A DNA stretch of 64,000 nt from Bradyrhizobium sp. LLZ17 (GTDB taxonomy: Bacteria; Pseudomonadota; Alphaproteobacteria; Rhizobiales; Xanthobacteraceae): assembly GCF_041200145.1 (NCBI RefSeq), contig NZ_CP165734.1:1488001-1552000 (forward strand). The letters are read 5' to 3'. The notes beneath the pieces were generated by a model. The model had not been told where the DNA came from. It ran no database searches and saw only the letters and a list, made by a program, of their open reading frames with translations. Every line of letters starts with the position of its first letter. Position 1 is the first letter of the stretch. This document shows, piece by piece, positions 7,907 to 16,482 of the stretch. Made by a program: the position numbers and the translations under genes.

Positions 7907-8713
7907 CTATCGCCGCGGTACGCCGCCCGCGTTCATGCCGCCGTCGATCACGAGTTCGGTCCCGGTGACGTAGCGCGAGGCATCGGAGGCCAGATACAGC
8001 ACGCCGCTGGCGATCTCGACCGCCTGCCCGGCGCGGCCGAGCGGCGTCACGACCCGGGCGCGCTCCTCGGGATCGATCGGCGCATTGGCCTGGTTGCCAG
8101 TCGCGCCGGTCGGGATTTTGCCCCAGATCGGCGTGTCGATGATGCCGGGGTGCACGGAATTGACGCGAATGCCGTCACCCGCCGCCGCGCACTCCATCGC
8201 GATCGATTTGGCGAACATCCGCACGCCGCCCTTGGTCGCCGAATAGGCGGACAGCCCGGGCGAGCCGCGCAGGCCTGCCAGCGAAGACATCATGACGATC
8301 GAGCCGCCGGCAGTCTTGCGCATCAGCGGCAGGCAATGCTTCACCGAGAGGAACACGCCGTCGAGATTGATTGCGTTCTGCTTGCGCCAATCGCTCAGCG
8401 TCATGTCGATGATCGAGGGCACGGCAATGCCGATGCCCGCATTGGAGACGAGAATATCGAGCCGGCCATAGCGCTTCGCGATTTCGGCAACGATCTCGAT
8501 CCAGCGCTCCTCGGAGGTAACGTCCTGCTCCAGAAAAATCGCCTTGCCATCAGCCTTGGTGATGCGCCTGGCGAGCTCCGGTCCCCTCAACTCGTCGATG
8601 TCGGTGATGACGACGCTCGCGCCCTCGCGCGCGAACAGCTCGACGACCGCCTCGCCAATACCCGAAGCGCCGCCCGTCACCAGCGCGATCTGGCCTTCAA
8701 CCTGTCCTGCCAT
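7907..8713 (-). CDS. SDR-family NAD(P)-dependent oxidoreductase
   Basis: A 268-residue classical short-chain dehydrogenase. The ATG at 8713 follows GGGAGTGAAC. The cofactor motif is TGGASGIGEAV near residue 13, an aspartate after strand 2 (ITDID) favours NAD, the NAG motif is SNAGIGI, and the catalytic S-Y-K set is in MMSSLAGLRG and YSATKGG. The C-terminal part has the usual VTGTELVIDGG. It would oxidise or reduce an alcohol/ketone in the cytoplasm. The gene lies between the aldolase-like gene and recJ on the same strand; the substrate is unknown. Confidence 0.88.
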   Translation of the reverse strand: MAGQVEGQIALVTGGASGIGEAVVELFAREGASVVITDIDELRGPELARRITKADGKAIFLEQDVTSEERWIEIVAEIAKRYGRLDILVSNAGIGIAVPSIIDMTLSDWRKQNAINLDGVFLSVKHCLPLMRKTAGGSIVMMSSLAGLRGSPGLSAYSATKGGVRMFAKSIAMECAAAGDGIRVNSVHPGIIDTPIWGKIPTGATGNQANAPIDPEERARVVTPLGRAGQAVEIASGVLYLASDASRYVTGTELVIDGGMNAGGVPRR

Positions 8714-8765
8714 GTTCACTCCCTTTCTTTTTGTTGCTTGAGCGATTTATCTTTTGCGCATGGCG

Positions 8766-10607
8766 CTATCTAATCACGGATGGCCCCTGATCCGGTAGCG
8801 CAACGTCGATCACGCGAAACTGCACGCGCTCGGCGCCCTGGTAACGGTCGACCGACAACGAACCCGCGACGTTCAATTGCTGCCCGCGATTGGCCACCAG
8901 TGCGTTGCCGAGCCTTTGACCGACCGAACGGAACGCAATGCCGTTGACGATCGCGCCGTCGCCCGACTTGAATCGCAGCCTTAAATGCGCCTGCCCGACC
9001 TCGTCGGCATAGATGAGCTGATGCGCCGGTAGCGCCAGCACGACTTCCGGATTGCCGCTGCCGAACGGACCTGCGCGGTTGAGCGTGGCGGCAAGCTCCG
9101 TCGTCACCGCGCGCGCCGAAACCGCGCCGTCAATGTAGAGTTCGTTGACATGACGTGCCTCCGCGACGTCGCGCGCCAGCGCGCTTTCGAGATAGGCGCG
9201 GAATTCGGCGAGCTTCTCCTTGCGCAGCGTCACGCCCGCGGCCATCGCGTGCCCGCCGCCCTTCAGCAAGATGCCGTCGGTGACCGCCTGCCGCACCGCC
9301 TTGCCGAGATCGACGCCGGCGATCGAGCGGCCCGAACCGGTACCGATGCCGCCCGGCTCGAGCGCGATGGCGAAAGCGGGCCGCGAAAACTTCTCCTTCA
9401 GGCGCGAGGCGACGAGGCCGACCACGCCGGGATGCCAGCCTTCGGAGGCCGTGACGATGACGCCGAGCTTGTCCTCGAACCCTATCGAGGCAAGCGCCTC
9501 GGCTTCGGCCTGGGCTTCGGCGGCCTGCTCGATGACGCGGCGCTCGCTGTTGAGGCGGTCGAGCTCGGCGGCGATGCGCGCCGCCTCGACGCTGTCGCCT
9601 TCGAGCAAAAGCCGCACGCCGAGATCGGCGCGGCCGATGCGGCCGCCGGCGTTGATGCGCGGCCCCAGCATGAAGCCGAGATGCCAGGCCTCCGGCGGTC
9701 CGTTGAGCCGCGCCACGTCCATCAACGCGGTGTGCCCGACATGGTCGCGCCGCCGCATCGCGATCAGCCCCTTGGCGACGAAGGCGCGGTTGAGGCCAAT
9801 CAGCGGTGCGACGTCGGCAACGGTGCCGAGCGCGACGTGATGTAGCATGCCGAGCAGATCGGGCTCGGGCATTTCGCTCGACCAAAAGCCGCGCTGGCGC
9901 AGTTCGCGGTTGACGGCGACCAGCGTCACCAGCACCAGGCCGACCGCGGCGAGATGGCCAAGGCCGGAGAGATCGTCGGGGCGGTTCGGATTGACCAGCG
10001 CGTCGACTTCAGGGAGATCGATCCCGGATTGGTGGTGATCGATCACGACCACGGACTGGCCGAGCCGCTTGGCTTCGGCCAGCGGCTCGATGCTGGTGGT
10101 GCCACAATCGACGGTGACGAGCAGCGTGGCGCCCTTCGCCGCCAGCGCGCGCACCGCCTCAGTGTTGGGGCCGTAGCCCTCGAAAATGCGATCAGGAATA
10201 TGGATCAGCGGATCGAGCCCGCAGTGGCGCAAATGCCAGGCGAGCAGCGCCGCGGAGGTCGCGCCGTCGACGTCGTAGTCGCCGAAGATCGCGACCTTCT
10301 CGCCCTTCACCGCCGCATCGGCGATCCGCCTTGCCGCGGCCTCCATCTCGGTCACCGTGTAGGGGTCCGGCAACAATTTGCGGATGGTCGGGTCGAGGAA
10401 GTCGGCGACGGCATCGATGTCGACGCCGCGGCCGGCCAGCACCCGCGCCAACAGCTCCGGCAATTGGTGCCGCTGCACGATGGCGAGTGCCCGGGCCGCG
10501 CCGCGGGCATCGAGCCGGTCGCGCCAGAGCTTGTCGGTCAGCGAACGCGCCACACCCAGGAAGGCCTGGGGCGCTTCGACGGGCAAGGCGGTAGCGGGCG
10601 GCGTCAT
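8766..10607 (-). CDS. recJ: Single-stranded-DNA-specific exonuclease RecJ
   Basis: A 613-residue DHH-family 5'-3' exonuclease for single-stranded DNA, acting in recombination and mismatch repair. I take the ATG at 10607 (MTPPATALPVEAPQAFLG); the longer frame to 10751 adds proline/arginine-rich sequence unlike RecJ. The DHH-domain motifs are present: DYDVDGATSAALL, TVDCG and the name-giving VIDHHQSG, plus PN.PDDLSGL. The DHHA1 part has the GSGRSI..GGGHAMAAG motif, followed by an OB-like C-terminal domain (DVALPDQGP). In many alphaproteobacteria recJ lies beside glpX and hom; here glpX is about 11 kb away. Confidence 0.95.
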   Translation of the reverse strand: MTPPATALPVEAPQAFLGVARSLTDKLWRDRLDARGAARALAIVQRHQLPELLARVLAGRGVDIDAVADFLDPTIRKLLPDPYTVTEMEAAARRIADAAVKGEKVAIFGDYDVDGATSAALLAWHLRHCGLDPLIHIPDRIFEGYGPNTEAVRALAAKGATLLVTVDCGTTSIEPLAEAKRLGQSVVVIDHHQSGIDLPEVDALVNPNRPDDLSGLGHLAAVGLVLVTLVAVNRELRQRGFWSSEMPEPDLLGMLHHVALGTVADVAPLIGLNRAFVAKGLIAMRRRDHVGHTALMDVARLNGPPEAWHLGFMLGPRINAGGRIGRADLGVRLLLEGDSVEAARIAAELDRLNSERRVIEQAAEAQAEAEALASIGFEDKLGVIVTASEGWHPGVVGLVASRLKEKFSRPAFAIALEPGGIGTGSGRSIAGVDLGKAVRQAVTDGILLKGGGHAMAAGVTLRKEKLAEFRAYLESALARDVAEARHVNELYIDGAVSARAVTTELAATLNRAGPFGSGNPEVVLALPAHQLIYADEVGQAHLRLRFKSGDGAIVNGIAFRSVGQRLGNALVANRGQQLNVAGSLSVDRYQGAERVQFRVIDVALPDQGPSVIR

Positions 10608-10882
10608 GATGGGACTGACTGTTGGGGACTCTGGACCCGGGCGAACACGCACGCGCTCGGTCGGGGGATTGGCCGGCAATCCACCGCGGTTTGCAACGGC
10701 TGGGCTGCACAAAGCGGTGGATGGCGCCTGACCGGAGGGAGTGACTACCATTTAGGCACTCCGTCGAACAGCATATTAAGCGGGCGTTAGGTTGAATCCT
10801 CGAAAAAGACTCGTATTCGATCTGTGATTGATTGTTCCGGGTTCGTTGCAGATCAGGCCTCATTGCCAAGGGAAATTACCCG

Positions 10883-11965
10883 ATGTCTGCCGCGCTGAAT
10901 TTGAAAGCCAAGCCGATTGCGAACGGAACCGCCGAGCCCGATGATGATTCCGACATCTCGGGACTGATCAACCGCCTCACCGCGGAGGTCAACCAGATCG
11001 CGGTCGACAAGACCAAGTCGATCCAGCAGATCACCAACCAGATGAAGATGCTGGCGCTGAACGCGCTGATCGAAAGCTCGCGCGCCGGTGCCCAAGGTGC
11101 AGGCTTCGCCGTGGTGGCGCAGGAGGTGCGCGGCGTCGGCCAGCAAGTCGAGACCATCGCGCGCGAGCTCGAAACCCAGCTGACCAAACGCACCGGCGAT
11201 CTCGTCGCCTCGATCGAGCGCATGAGCCAGCGCTCGCGCGGCGAGCGCATGGTCGATTTGTCGCTGAACGCGATCGAGCTGATCGACCGCAACCTCTATG
11301 AGCGCACTTGCGACGTGCGCTGGTGGGCCACCGATTCCGCCGTGGTCGACTGCGCGGCCGCGCCGAGCGCTGCCGCCGTCTCCCACGCCTCGCAGCGCCT
11401 GGGCGTGATCCTCGGCGCCTACACCGTCTATCTCGATCTCTGGCTCTGCGACCTCGACGGCAACGTCATCGCCAACGGTCGCGCCGACCGGTTTCGCGCC
11501 GTCGGCCAGAACGTCGCCCACACCAAATGGTTTCGCGAGGCCAAGGGCCTGCGCTCCGGCGACGACTATGTCGCCGGCGACGTCGAGAACCAGCCGCTGC
11601 TTGGCAACGCGCAGGTCGCGACCTACTGCGCCAGCGTGCGCGCCGGCGGCCAAGCCAATGGCGCGCCGATCGGCGTGCTCGCGATCCATTTCGACTGGGA
11701 GGCGCAGGCCCGCGCCATCGTGCAAGGCGTGCGCGTCGGCGACACCGACAAAGCCCGCGTGCTGCTGGTCGACTCCAATTTTCGCATCATCGCCGCCTCC
11801 GACGGCCAGGGTATCCTCAGCGAGCGCATCGCGCTGTCGCTGGATGGCCAGCGCTCCGGCTTCTATCACGACCGCACCGGCACGCTGGTCGCCTTCCATG
11901 CAACCCCCGGCTACGAAACCTATCGTGGGCTGGGCTGGTATGGCGTGATCGTCTGCGGTGCGTGA
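10883..11965 (+). CDS. Soluble chemoreceptor-tip protein with C-terminal Cache/sensor-like domain
   Basis: A 360-residue protein with no transmembrane segment. Residues about 20-100 contain the conserved chemoreceptor hairpin tip that contacts CheA and CheW (LALNALIESSRAGAQGAGFA, then VVAQEVRGV), but without the long methylation helices. Residues about 150-355 look like a Cache/PAS-type sensory domain: LDLWLCDLDGNVIANGRADR, AHTKWFREAK and VLLVDSNFRIIAASD. This order (signalling tip first, sensor last, both cytoplasmic) is the reverse of classical receptors. It is divergent from recJ and is followed by a strong terminator. It may couple an intracellular signal to a chemotaxis-type kinase. Confidence 0.75.
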   Translation: MSAALNLKAKPIANGTAEPDDDSDISGLINRLTAEVNQIAVDKTKSIQQITNQMKMLALNALIESSRAGAQGAGFAVVAQEVRGVGQQVETIARELETQLTKRTGDLVASIERMSQRSRGERMVDLSLNAIELIDRNLYERTCDVRWWATDSAVVDCAAAPSAAAVSHASQRLGVILGAYTVYLDLWLCDLDGNVIANGRADRFRAVGQNVAHTKWFREAKGLRSGDDYVAGDVENQPLLGNAQVATYCASVRAGGQANGAPIGVLAIHFDWEAQARAIVQGVRVGDTDKARVLLVDSNFRIIAASDGQGILSERIALSLDGQRSGFYHDRTGTLVAFHATPGYETYRGLGWYGVIVCGA

Positions 11966-11996
11966 GGCCCGACGCAAGCCTGACCAATCAAAAACC

Positions 11997-12052
11997 GCGA
12001 AAACAACCCCATGCACAGTAGCCAGAGGGTTGTTTTCGCTGGTGCTTTTTTG
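11997..12052 (+). terminator. Intrinsic terminator after the chemoreceptor-like gene
   Basis: A perfect 13-base stem (GCGAAAACAACCC with GGGTTGTTTTCGC) encloses a 17-base loop and is followed by a T run in TGGTGCTTTTTTG. It ends the preceding plus-strand gene and faces the end of the minus-strand pdxA-like gene. Confidence 0.7.
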
Positions 12053-12138
12053 CACGCGCCAAAGCGCTTTGACACGTCGGGCAAAACAGTGGCATTCCGC
12101 CATCATCACGACATCTGAAACCGTGCCCGTTGCCGCAA

Positions 12139-13143
12139 TCACGCGCGGCGACGCGTCGCCATCTCGGCCGCGAGCAGCACCGCGGCGCGGGTCGCGCCGG
12201 TGGACGCGATGCCCTGCCCTGCGATGTCGTAGGCGGTGCCGTGCGCAGGCGTGCAGATCGGAAACGGGAAGCCGCCGAGAAGAGTGACGCCGCGATCGAA
12301 TCCCATCAGCTTCATCGCGATCTGGCCCTGGTCGTGGTACATCGTCAGCACCGCATCGAAGTCTCCACGCTTGGCACGCAGGAACACGGTGTCCGCCGGG
12401 AACGGCCCCTGGACGGCGATGCCCTCGCGCTGGCCCGCCACGACTACTGGCGCGATGATGTCGATCTCCTCGCGGCCGAAATTGCCGCCGTCGCCGGCGT
12501 GCGGATTGAGGCCCGCGACCGCAATGCGCGGACGCGCAAAGCCGGCGTTGCGCATGCAGGCATCGGTGAGCTCGAGCGCGCGGTGGATCCGTTCGCTGGA
12601 CAGACGCGCGGCGACGTCCTTGAGCGGAATGTGGGAGGTGACCCGCGCGTTCCAGAGCTCGCCCAGGACGTTGAACTCGCTTGCCGGCGTCTTGAGGCCG
12701 GCGATCTCGGCGGAGAACGCGATCTCGTCATCATAGTCGGCGCGGGCAAGTCGCATCGCCTGCTTGTTGAACGGCGTGAAGCAGACGGCATCGACACGGC
12801 GATCACGGGCGAGCTCGAGCGCGTGCCGGTAGTTCGCCAGCGCGAATTTTCCGCCGGCAAGGGTCGCGGTTTTCGCTTCGACCTCCTTGGGATCGAGATG
12901 GCCAAGATCGACGAACAGCGTCTCGCCTGCCGTCGCGCGAAGGTCGGCGTCAGGCTTCACCGTCGTCAGCTCCGGGGTGACGCCGGCGATACGGGCGCCC
13001 TCGTCGAAGATGCGGCGGTCGCCGATCACGACCAGCCGGCCGCGGGCGCGGACCTCGTCCAGCGCGACGATCTTTGCGGTCAGCTCCGGGCTGATGCCGG
13101 CGGGATCTCCCATGGCGAGAGCAATGAGCGGCTTTGCGATCAT
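12139..13143 (-). CDS. pdxA: PdxA-family dehydrogenase (4-hydroxythreonine-4-phosphate dehydrogenase-like)
   Basis: A 334-residue NAD-dependent, metal-dependent dehydrogenase/decarboxylase. Family marks are AMGDPAGISPEL at the start, metal-site histidines in VTSHIPL, GLNPHAGDGG, and MYHDQGQ, and the C-terminal PAHGTAYDIAGQG. The ATG at 13143 overlaps the tctA stop by four bases (ATGA), so translation is coupled to the transporter. Classical PdxA makes a vitamin B6 precursor, but paralogues oxidise other hydroxy acids (D-threonate-4-phosphate, or the cis-diol in terephthalate breakdown). Because it is last in a transporter/CoA operon, I infer a catabolic role; vitamin B6 synthesis remains possible. 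Confidence 0.85.
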   Translation of the reverse strand: MIAKPLIALAMGDPAGISPELTAKIVALDEVRARGRLVVIGDRRIFDEGARIAGVTPELTTVKPDADLRATAGETLFVDLGHLDPKEVEAKTATLAGGKFALANYRHALELARDRRVDAVCFTPFNKQAMRLARADYDDEIAFSAEIAGLKTPASEFNVLGELWNARVTSHIPLKDVAARLSSERIHRALELTDACMRNAGFARPRIAVAGLNPHAGDGGNFGREEIDIIAPVVVAGQREGIAVQGPFPADTVFLRAKRGDFDAVLTMYHDQGQIAMKLMGFDRGVTLLGGFPFPICTPAHGTAYDIAGQGIASTGATRAAVLLAAEMATRRRA

Positions 13144-14678
13144 ATGATCACCTTTTCCTGGCCGGTCGTCCCGGTGTCGCCTGGCGCGGGCTTGCGCAGC
13201 AATTGCGCGAGCTGGAGCACGAGCGGAAGCAGCAGCAGCGCGATTCCGGCGATCACCAGGCACGTCACCAGCTTGTTTGCGAAGAAGATCCCGAGCGATC
13301 CCTTGGACATCAGCATCGATTGCCGGAACGCGTCCTCGGCCTTGTCGCCGATGACGATCGCCAGCACCAGCGGCGCCAGCGGATAGAACAGCTTCTTGAA
13401 GAGATAGCCGACGATGCCGAAGCCGAGCATCATGACCACGTCAAGATACGAGTTCGAAACCGAATAGGCGCCGACCACGCAGATGATCACGATCAGGGGG
13501 GCGATGACCACGAAGGGTATCCGCATCAATGCCGCAAACACCGGAACGGTCAGCAGCACCAGCACAACCGCGACGATGTTGCCGACATACATTGACGCGA
13601 TCAGGCCCCAGACGAAATCCTTCTGGTCGACGAACAGCATCGGCCCGGGATTGAGGCCCCAGATCATCAGGCCGCCCATCATCACCGCCGCGGTGGCCGA
13701 GCCGGGAATACCGAGCGAGAGCATCGGCAGCAGCGCGCTGGTGCCGGCCGCGTGGTCGGCCGTCTCCGGCGAGATGATGCCCTCGACCTCGCCTGTGCCG
13801 AAATACCGGCCGCGTTTCGAGAAACGCCGGGCGATGCCGTAGCTCATGAAGGACGCCGCGGTCGGACCGCCCGGCGTGATCCCCATCCAGCAGCCGATCG
13901 CCGCGCTGCGGAGTAACGCGACGCCATGCCGCGGCAGGCGGCCGACGGCACGAAACACTTCGCGCCAGTCGATCCTGGAGGAGACGGCGCGGGCGTGAAA
14001 CTCCTCTTCGACAGCGACCAGGAGCTCGCCGATACCGAACAGACCCATGACCGCGACGACGAAGTTCACGCCCTTGACCAGCTCGTCGATGCCCATGGTG
14101 AGGCGCACGCTGCCGGACACTGTGTCGATGCCGATGGCGGCGATCGCAAAGCCGATCGCGAGCGCCACGACCGTCTTCATGGGCGCCGCGCCGCCCATGC
14201 CGACGAAGCTCGCAAACGCCAGGAAATAGACCGCGAAATATTCCGGCGGCCCAAAGGCGAGCGCGACCTGCGCCACCCATGACGCGAGGAAGGTGATCAG
14301 GATGACGCCAACCAGCGCGCCAAAGGCGGCCGAACCGAAGGCGGTAGCGAGCGCCGTGGTCGGCCGCCCGTCGCGCGCCATCGGATAGCCGTCGAATGTG
14401 GTTGCGACGGAGGACGGCTCGCCCGGAATGTTGAACAGGATCGAGGTCACGGATCCGCCGAACAGCGCGCCCCAATACATGCTGGAGAGCAGGATGATGG
14501 CCGAGACCGGCTGCATGCCGAAGGTGAGAGGCAGCAGCAGCGACACGCCGTTCGGCGCGCCCAGCCCGGGCAGCACGCCGACGAGAATGCCGAGCAGCAC
14601 GCCGACCACCATCAGCGCCAGATGCGGCACCGTGACAGCGATGGTGAAGCCGTGCAGGAGTTCACCGAGATTATCCAT
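13140..14678 (-). CDS. tctA: Tripartite tricarboxylate transporter large membrane subunit TctA
   Basis: A 512-residue polytopic inner-membrane protein with about 12 hydrophobic segments. TctA signatures are clear: GVLPGLGAPNGVSLLLPLTF near the N-terminus and GITPGGPTAASFMSYG, plus SLGIPGSATAAVMMGGLMIWG. It forms the channel of the TTT carrier with TctB and takes substrate from the periplasmic TctC, driven by an ion gradient. It starts 12 bases after tctB and overlaps the pdxA-like start. Known TTT substrates are carboxylates such as citrate, glutarate or terephthalate; the specificity here is unknown. Confidence 0.95.
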   Translation of the reverse strand: MDNLGELLHGFTIAVTVPHLALMVVGVLLGILVGVLPGLGAPNGVSLLLPLTFGMQPVSAIILLSSMYWGALFGGSVTSILFNIPGEPSSVATTFDGYPMARDGRPTTALATAFGSAAFGALVGVILITFLASWVAQVALAFGPPEYFAVYFLAFASFVGMGGAAPMKTVVALAIGFAIAAIGIDTVSGSVRLTMGIDELVKGVNFVVAVMGLFGIGELLVAVEEEFHARAVSSRIDWREVFRAVGRLPRHGVALLRSAAIGCWMGITPGGPTAASFMSYGIARRFSKRGRYFGTGEVEGIISPETADHAAGTSALLPMLSLGIPGSATAAVMMGGLMIWGLNPGPMLFVDQKDFVWGLIASMYVGNIVAVVLVLLTVPVFAALMRIPFVVIAPLIVIICVVGAYSVSNSYLDVVMMLGFGIVGYLFKKLFYPLAPLVLAIVIGDKAEDAFRQSMLMSKGSLGIFFANKLVTCLVIAGIALLLLPLVLQLAQLLRKPAPGDTGTTGQEKVII

Positions 14679-14690
14679 CGGCCTCTCTCC

Positions 14691-15173
14691 TCAGAAGCCA
14701 AACGCGGCAGCGAGCGCGCCGTGCGGCAGGCTGACCTGGAACATGCGCTCGAACACGACATAGAGCGCGACGGCGGTTGCCGCCGCCATCGCGAGCGAGC
14801 GAAGCAGCGATTGATGCCTGGGGATCGCCAGCACCGCGAAGATATAGAGGGCCGAGGCGAGATACATCCCGAGCAGCGGGATCGCGGCCACGAAGATCGC
14901 GGCGGGCACGAACAGGCCCGCAAGCCGGCGCAGCTCGGCCGGATTGATCGCGACGGGCACGCTTGCCAGTGTCACGGCCGGCAGCAGGCCGCGCGCCAGA
15001 TTGTAGAGACTGCCGAGCACGATCACGAGGCCGGTCAGGAACGGAAACGTGCCGGAATCCACGCCCGCGCTCGACCAGCCGATGCCGTTGTCCAGGCTCT
15101 GGACCACCACGGCGACGCCAAAGCTGCCGGTGAGGACGGCGGTCGCGAGTTCGAGGGATCGGCGCGAGATCAT
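14691..15173 (-). CDS. tctB: Tripartite tricarboxylate transporter small subunit TctB
   Basis: A 160-residue membrane protein with four hydrophobic segments, the normal size and layout for TctB. I use the ATG at 15173 (MISRRSLELATAVLTG); a longer frame reads into the minisatellite and palindromic repeat upstream. The loop GWSSAGVDSGTFPFLTG matches the family pattern for the first periplasmic loop. It is followed after 12 bases by tctA. The upstream gene tctC is separated by a 260-base gap filled with a palindromic repeat, so tctBA may be expressed at a lower level than tctC. Confidence 0.88.
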   Translation of the reverse strand: MISRRSLELATAVLTGSFGVAVVVQSLDNGIGWSSAGVDSGTFPFLTGLVIVLGSLYNLARGLLPAVTLASVPVAINPAELRRLAGLFVPAAIFVAAIPLLGMYLASALYIFAVLAIPRHQSLLRSLAMAAATAVALYVVFERMFQVSLPHGALAAAFGF

Positions 15174-15210
15174 CGAAGGCTCCGGTTGGGCGGCGAATTT
15201 AACATTCGAC

Positions 15211-15410
15211 GTCGTCCCGGCGAAGGCCGGGACCCATAACCCCAGGGAGAAGTTTGGGGAAGACTTGGTGTTGGAAGACTTGGTGTTAGAAGACTTGCCG
15301 TTAGAAGACTTGGCGTTAGGTGTTCTCCGGTACGACAACCGCTGTCTATAGCGAGATCACGCGGTATGGGTCCCGGCCCCCGTGCGCAATGCGCACTAGG
15401 CCGGGACGAC
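15211..15410. repeat. Palindromic repeat carrying an internal minisatellite
   Basis: Inverted arms GTCGTCCCGG..GGCCGGGACCCATA (left) and TATGGGTCCCGGCC..GGCCGGGACGAC (right). The same family occurs at 47149-47284, with shared inner sequence GCGAGATCACGCGGTATGGG. The right arm holds an extra small hairpin (GTGCGCAATGCGCAC). It sits between tctC and tctB inside one operon. Confidence 0.85.
15259..15318. repeat. Four tandem copies of a 15-bp unit
   Basis: Units GAAGACTTGGTGTTG, GAAGACTTGGTGTTA, GAAGACTTGCCGTTA and GAAGACTTGGCGTTA follow one another without gaps. The related palindromic repeat at 47149-47284 has only one similar piece (GAAGACTGGCAAT), which suggests expansion inside the loop of this copy. 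Copy number may vary between strains. Confidence 0.9.
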
Positions 15411-15435
15411 GGAGGAGTTTGTGGCCCACCCCGCC

Positions 15436-16428
15436 TCACTTGAGCAGCCAGCCCTGCTCGCTCGCGACTTGTCTGAGATGCTCGAGGTCCTCCTTGATGA
15501 ACTTGTCCAACTCGGCACCGGTCAGGAACGTGTCGATCTGCGAGGACTTTTCGATGTAGTCCTTCCATTCCGGCGTGGCCTGCACCTTCTTCATGAGGTC
15601 GACATAGTATGCCGCCTGCTCCGGCGTGACCTTGCCCGGCAGCCACACCGTGCGTGGCTGCTCGTATTGCTTGATGTCGAGGCCCTGCTCGACGCAGGTC
15701 GGAACGTCGCTCCAGCCCTCGGTCGCGGTGATCTTGGGTCCCTGCGGCAGACGCTTCGGGCTGAAGGCGCAGAGCGGGCGCTGCGTACCGCCGCGCCACT
15801 GGCCGAGGCTTTCGCTGGGATTGTTGACGTGGGAATCGATATGCCCGCCGGCGAGCTGCACGGCGGCTTCGGCACCGCTCTTGAAGGGGATGTAGGTCAG
15901 CTTCACATGACCGACCTTCTCGATCATGCGGGTCAGGACTTCGTCGGTGTCCTTGGACTGCGCCCCGCCCATCTTGAAGTCACCCGTTGCCGCCGCCTTC
16001 AGATAGTCGCCCGCGGTCTTGTAGGGTGCGTCCTGCTTGACCCAGAGCAGGAATTCATCCTGCGCCATGGCCGCGATCGGGGTCAGATCGGTGTAGTTGA
16101 AGGCGACCTTGGAGACGAGCGGCTGCTGCCAGGCATTCGACGTGCCGAAGATCACCTTGTAGGGATCGCCGGCGGAGGCCTTGCCGTAGACATAGCCTTC
16201 CGCGCCGCTGCCGCCGGGCTTGTTGACGACGACAATCGGCTGGTCCGTCAGCTTGTACTTGGTGACGATGTTCTGCACCGCGCGGGCGATATTGTCGGTG
16301 CCGCCGCCAGGACCTGCGGTTGCCACGAACTCGATCGGCTTCTGGGGTTGCCACGCCGCGAGCGCGGGCGCGCTGCTGGCGAGAGCTGCCGCACTGACGG
16401 ACAACAGAAACAGAGACGTCCTACGCAT
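15436..16428 (-). CDS. tctC: Tripartite tricarboxylate transporter substrate-binding protein TctC
   Basis: A 330-residue periplasmic binding protein. The ATG at 16428 follows GGAGGAAATC and begins a signal peptide MRRTSLFLLSVSAAALASSA cleaved after PALA. The mature start WQPQKPIEFVATAGPGGGTD is the standard TctC opening, and the conserved aspartate of the carboxylate-binding loop is likely within KDTDEVLTRM. It would deliver a carboxylate to TctAB. Upstream lie the CoA transferase and crotonase genes of the same operon. This supports uptake of an acid that is then activated as a CoA ester. Confidence 0.92.
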   Translation of the reverse strand: MRRTSLFLLSVSAAALASSAPALAAWQPQKPIEFVATAGPGGGTDNIARAVQNIVTKYKLTDQPIVVVNKPGGSGAEGYVYGKASAGDPYKVIFGTSNAWQQPLVSKVAFNYTDLTPIAAMAQDEFLLWVKQDAPYKTAGDYLKAAATGDFKMGGAQSKDTDEVLTRMIEKVGHVKLTYIPFKSGAEAAVQLAGGHIDSHVNNPSESLGQWRGGTQRPLCAFSPKRLPQGPKITATEGWSDVPTCVEQGLDIKQYEQPRTVWLPGKVTPEQAAYYVDLMKKVQATPEWKDYIEKSSQIDTFLTGAELDKFIKEDLEHLRQVASEQGWLLK

Positions 16429-16482
16429 GATTTCCTCCAACTGATTTTTTGTGATTTGTTCTCCAGCCGTCTCGACGTCTGC

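Noticed and set aside
15259..15318. Tandem 15-bp units considered as a CRISPR array
   Set aside because: Units are contiguous with no unique spacers, and no cas genes are near.
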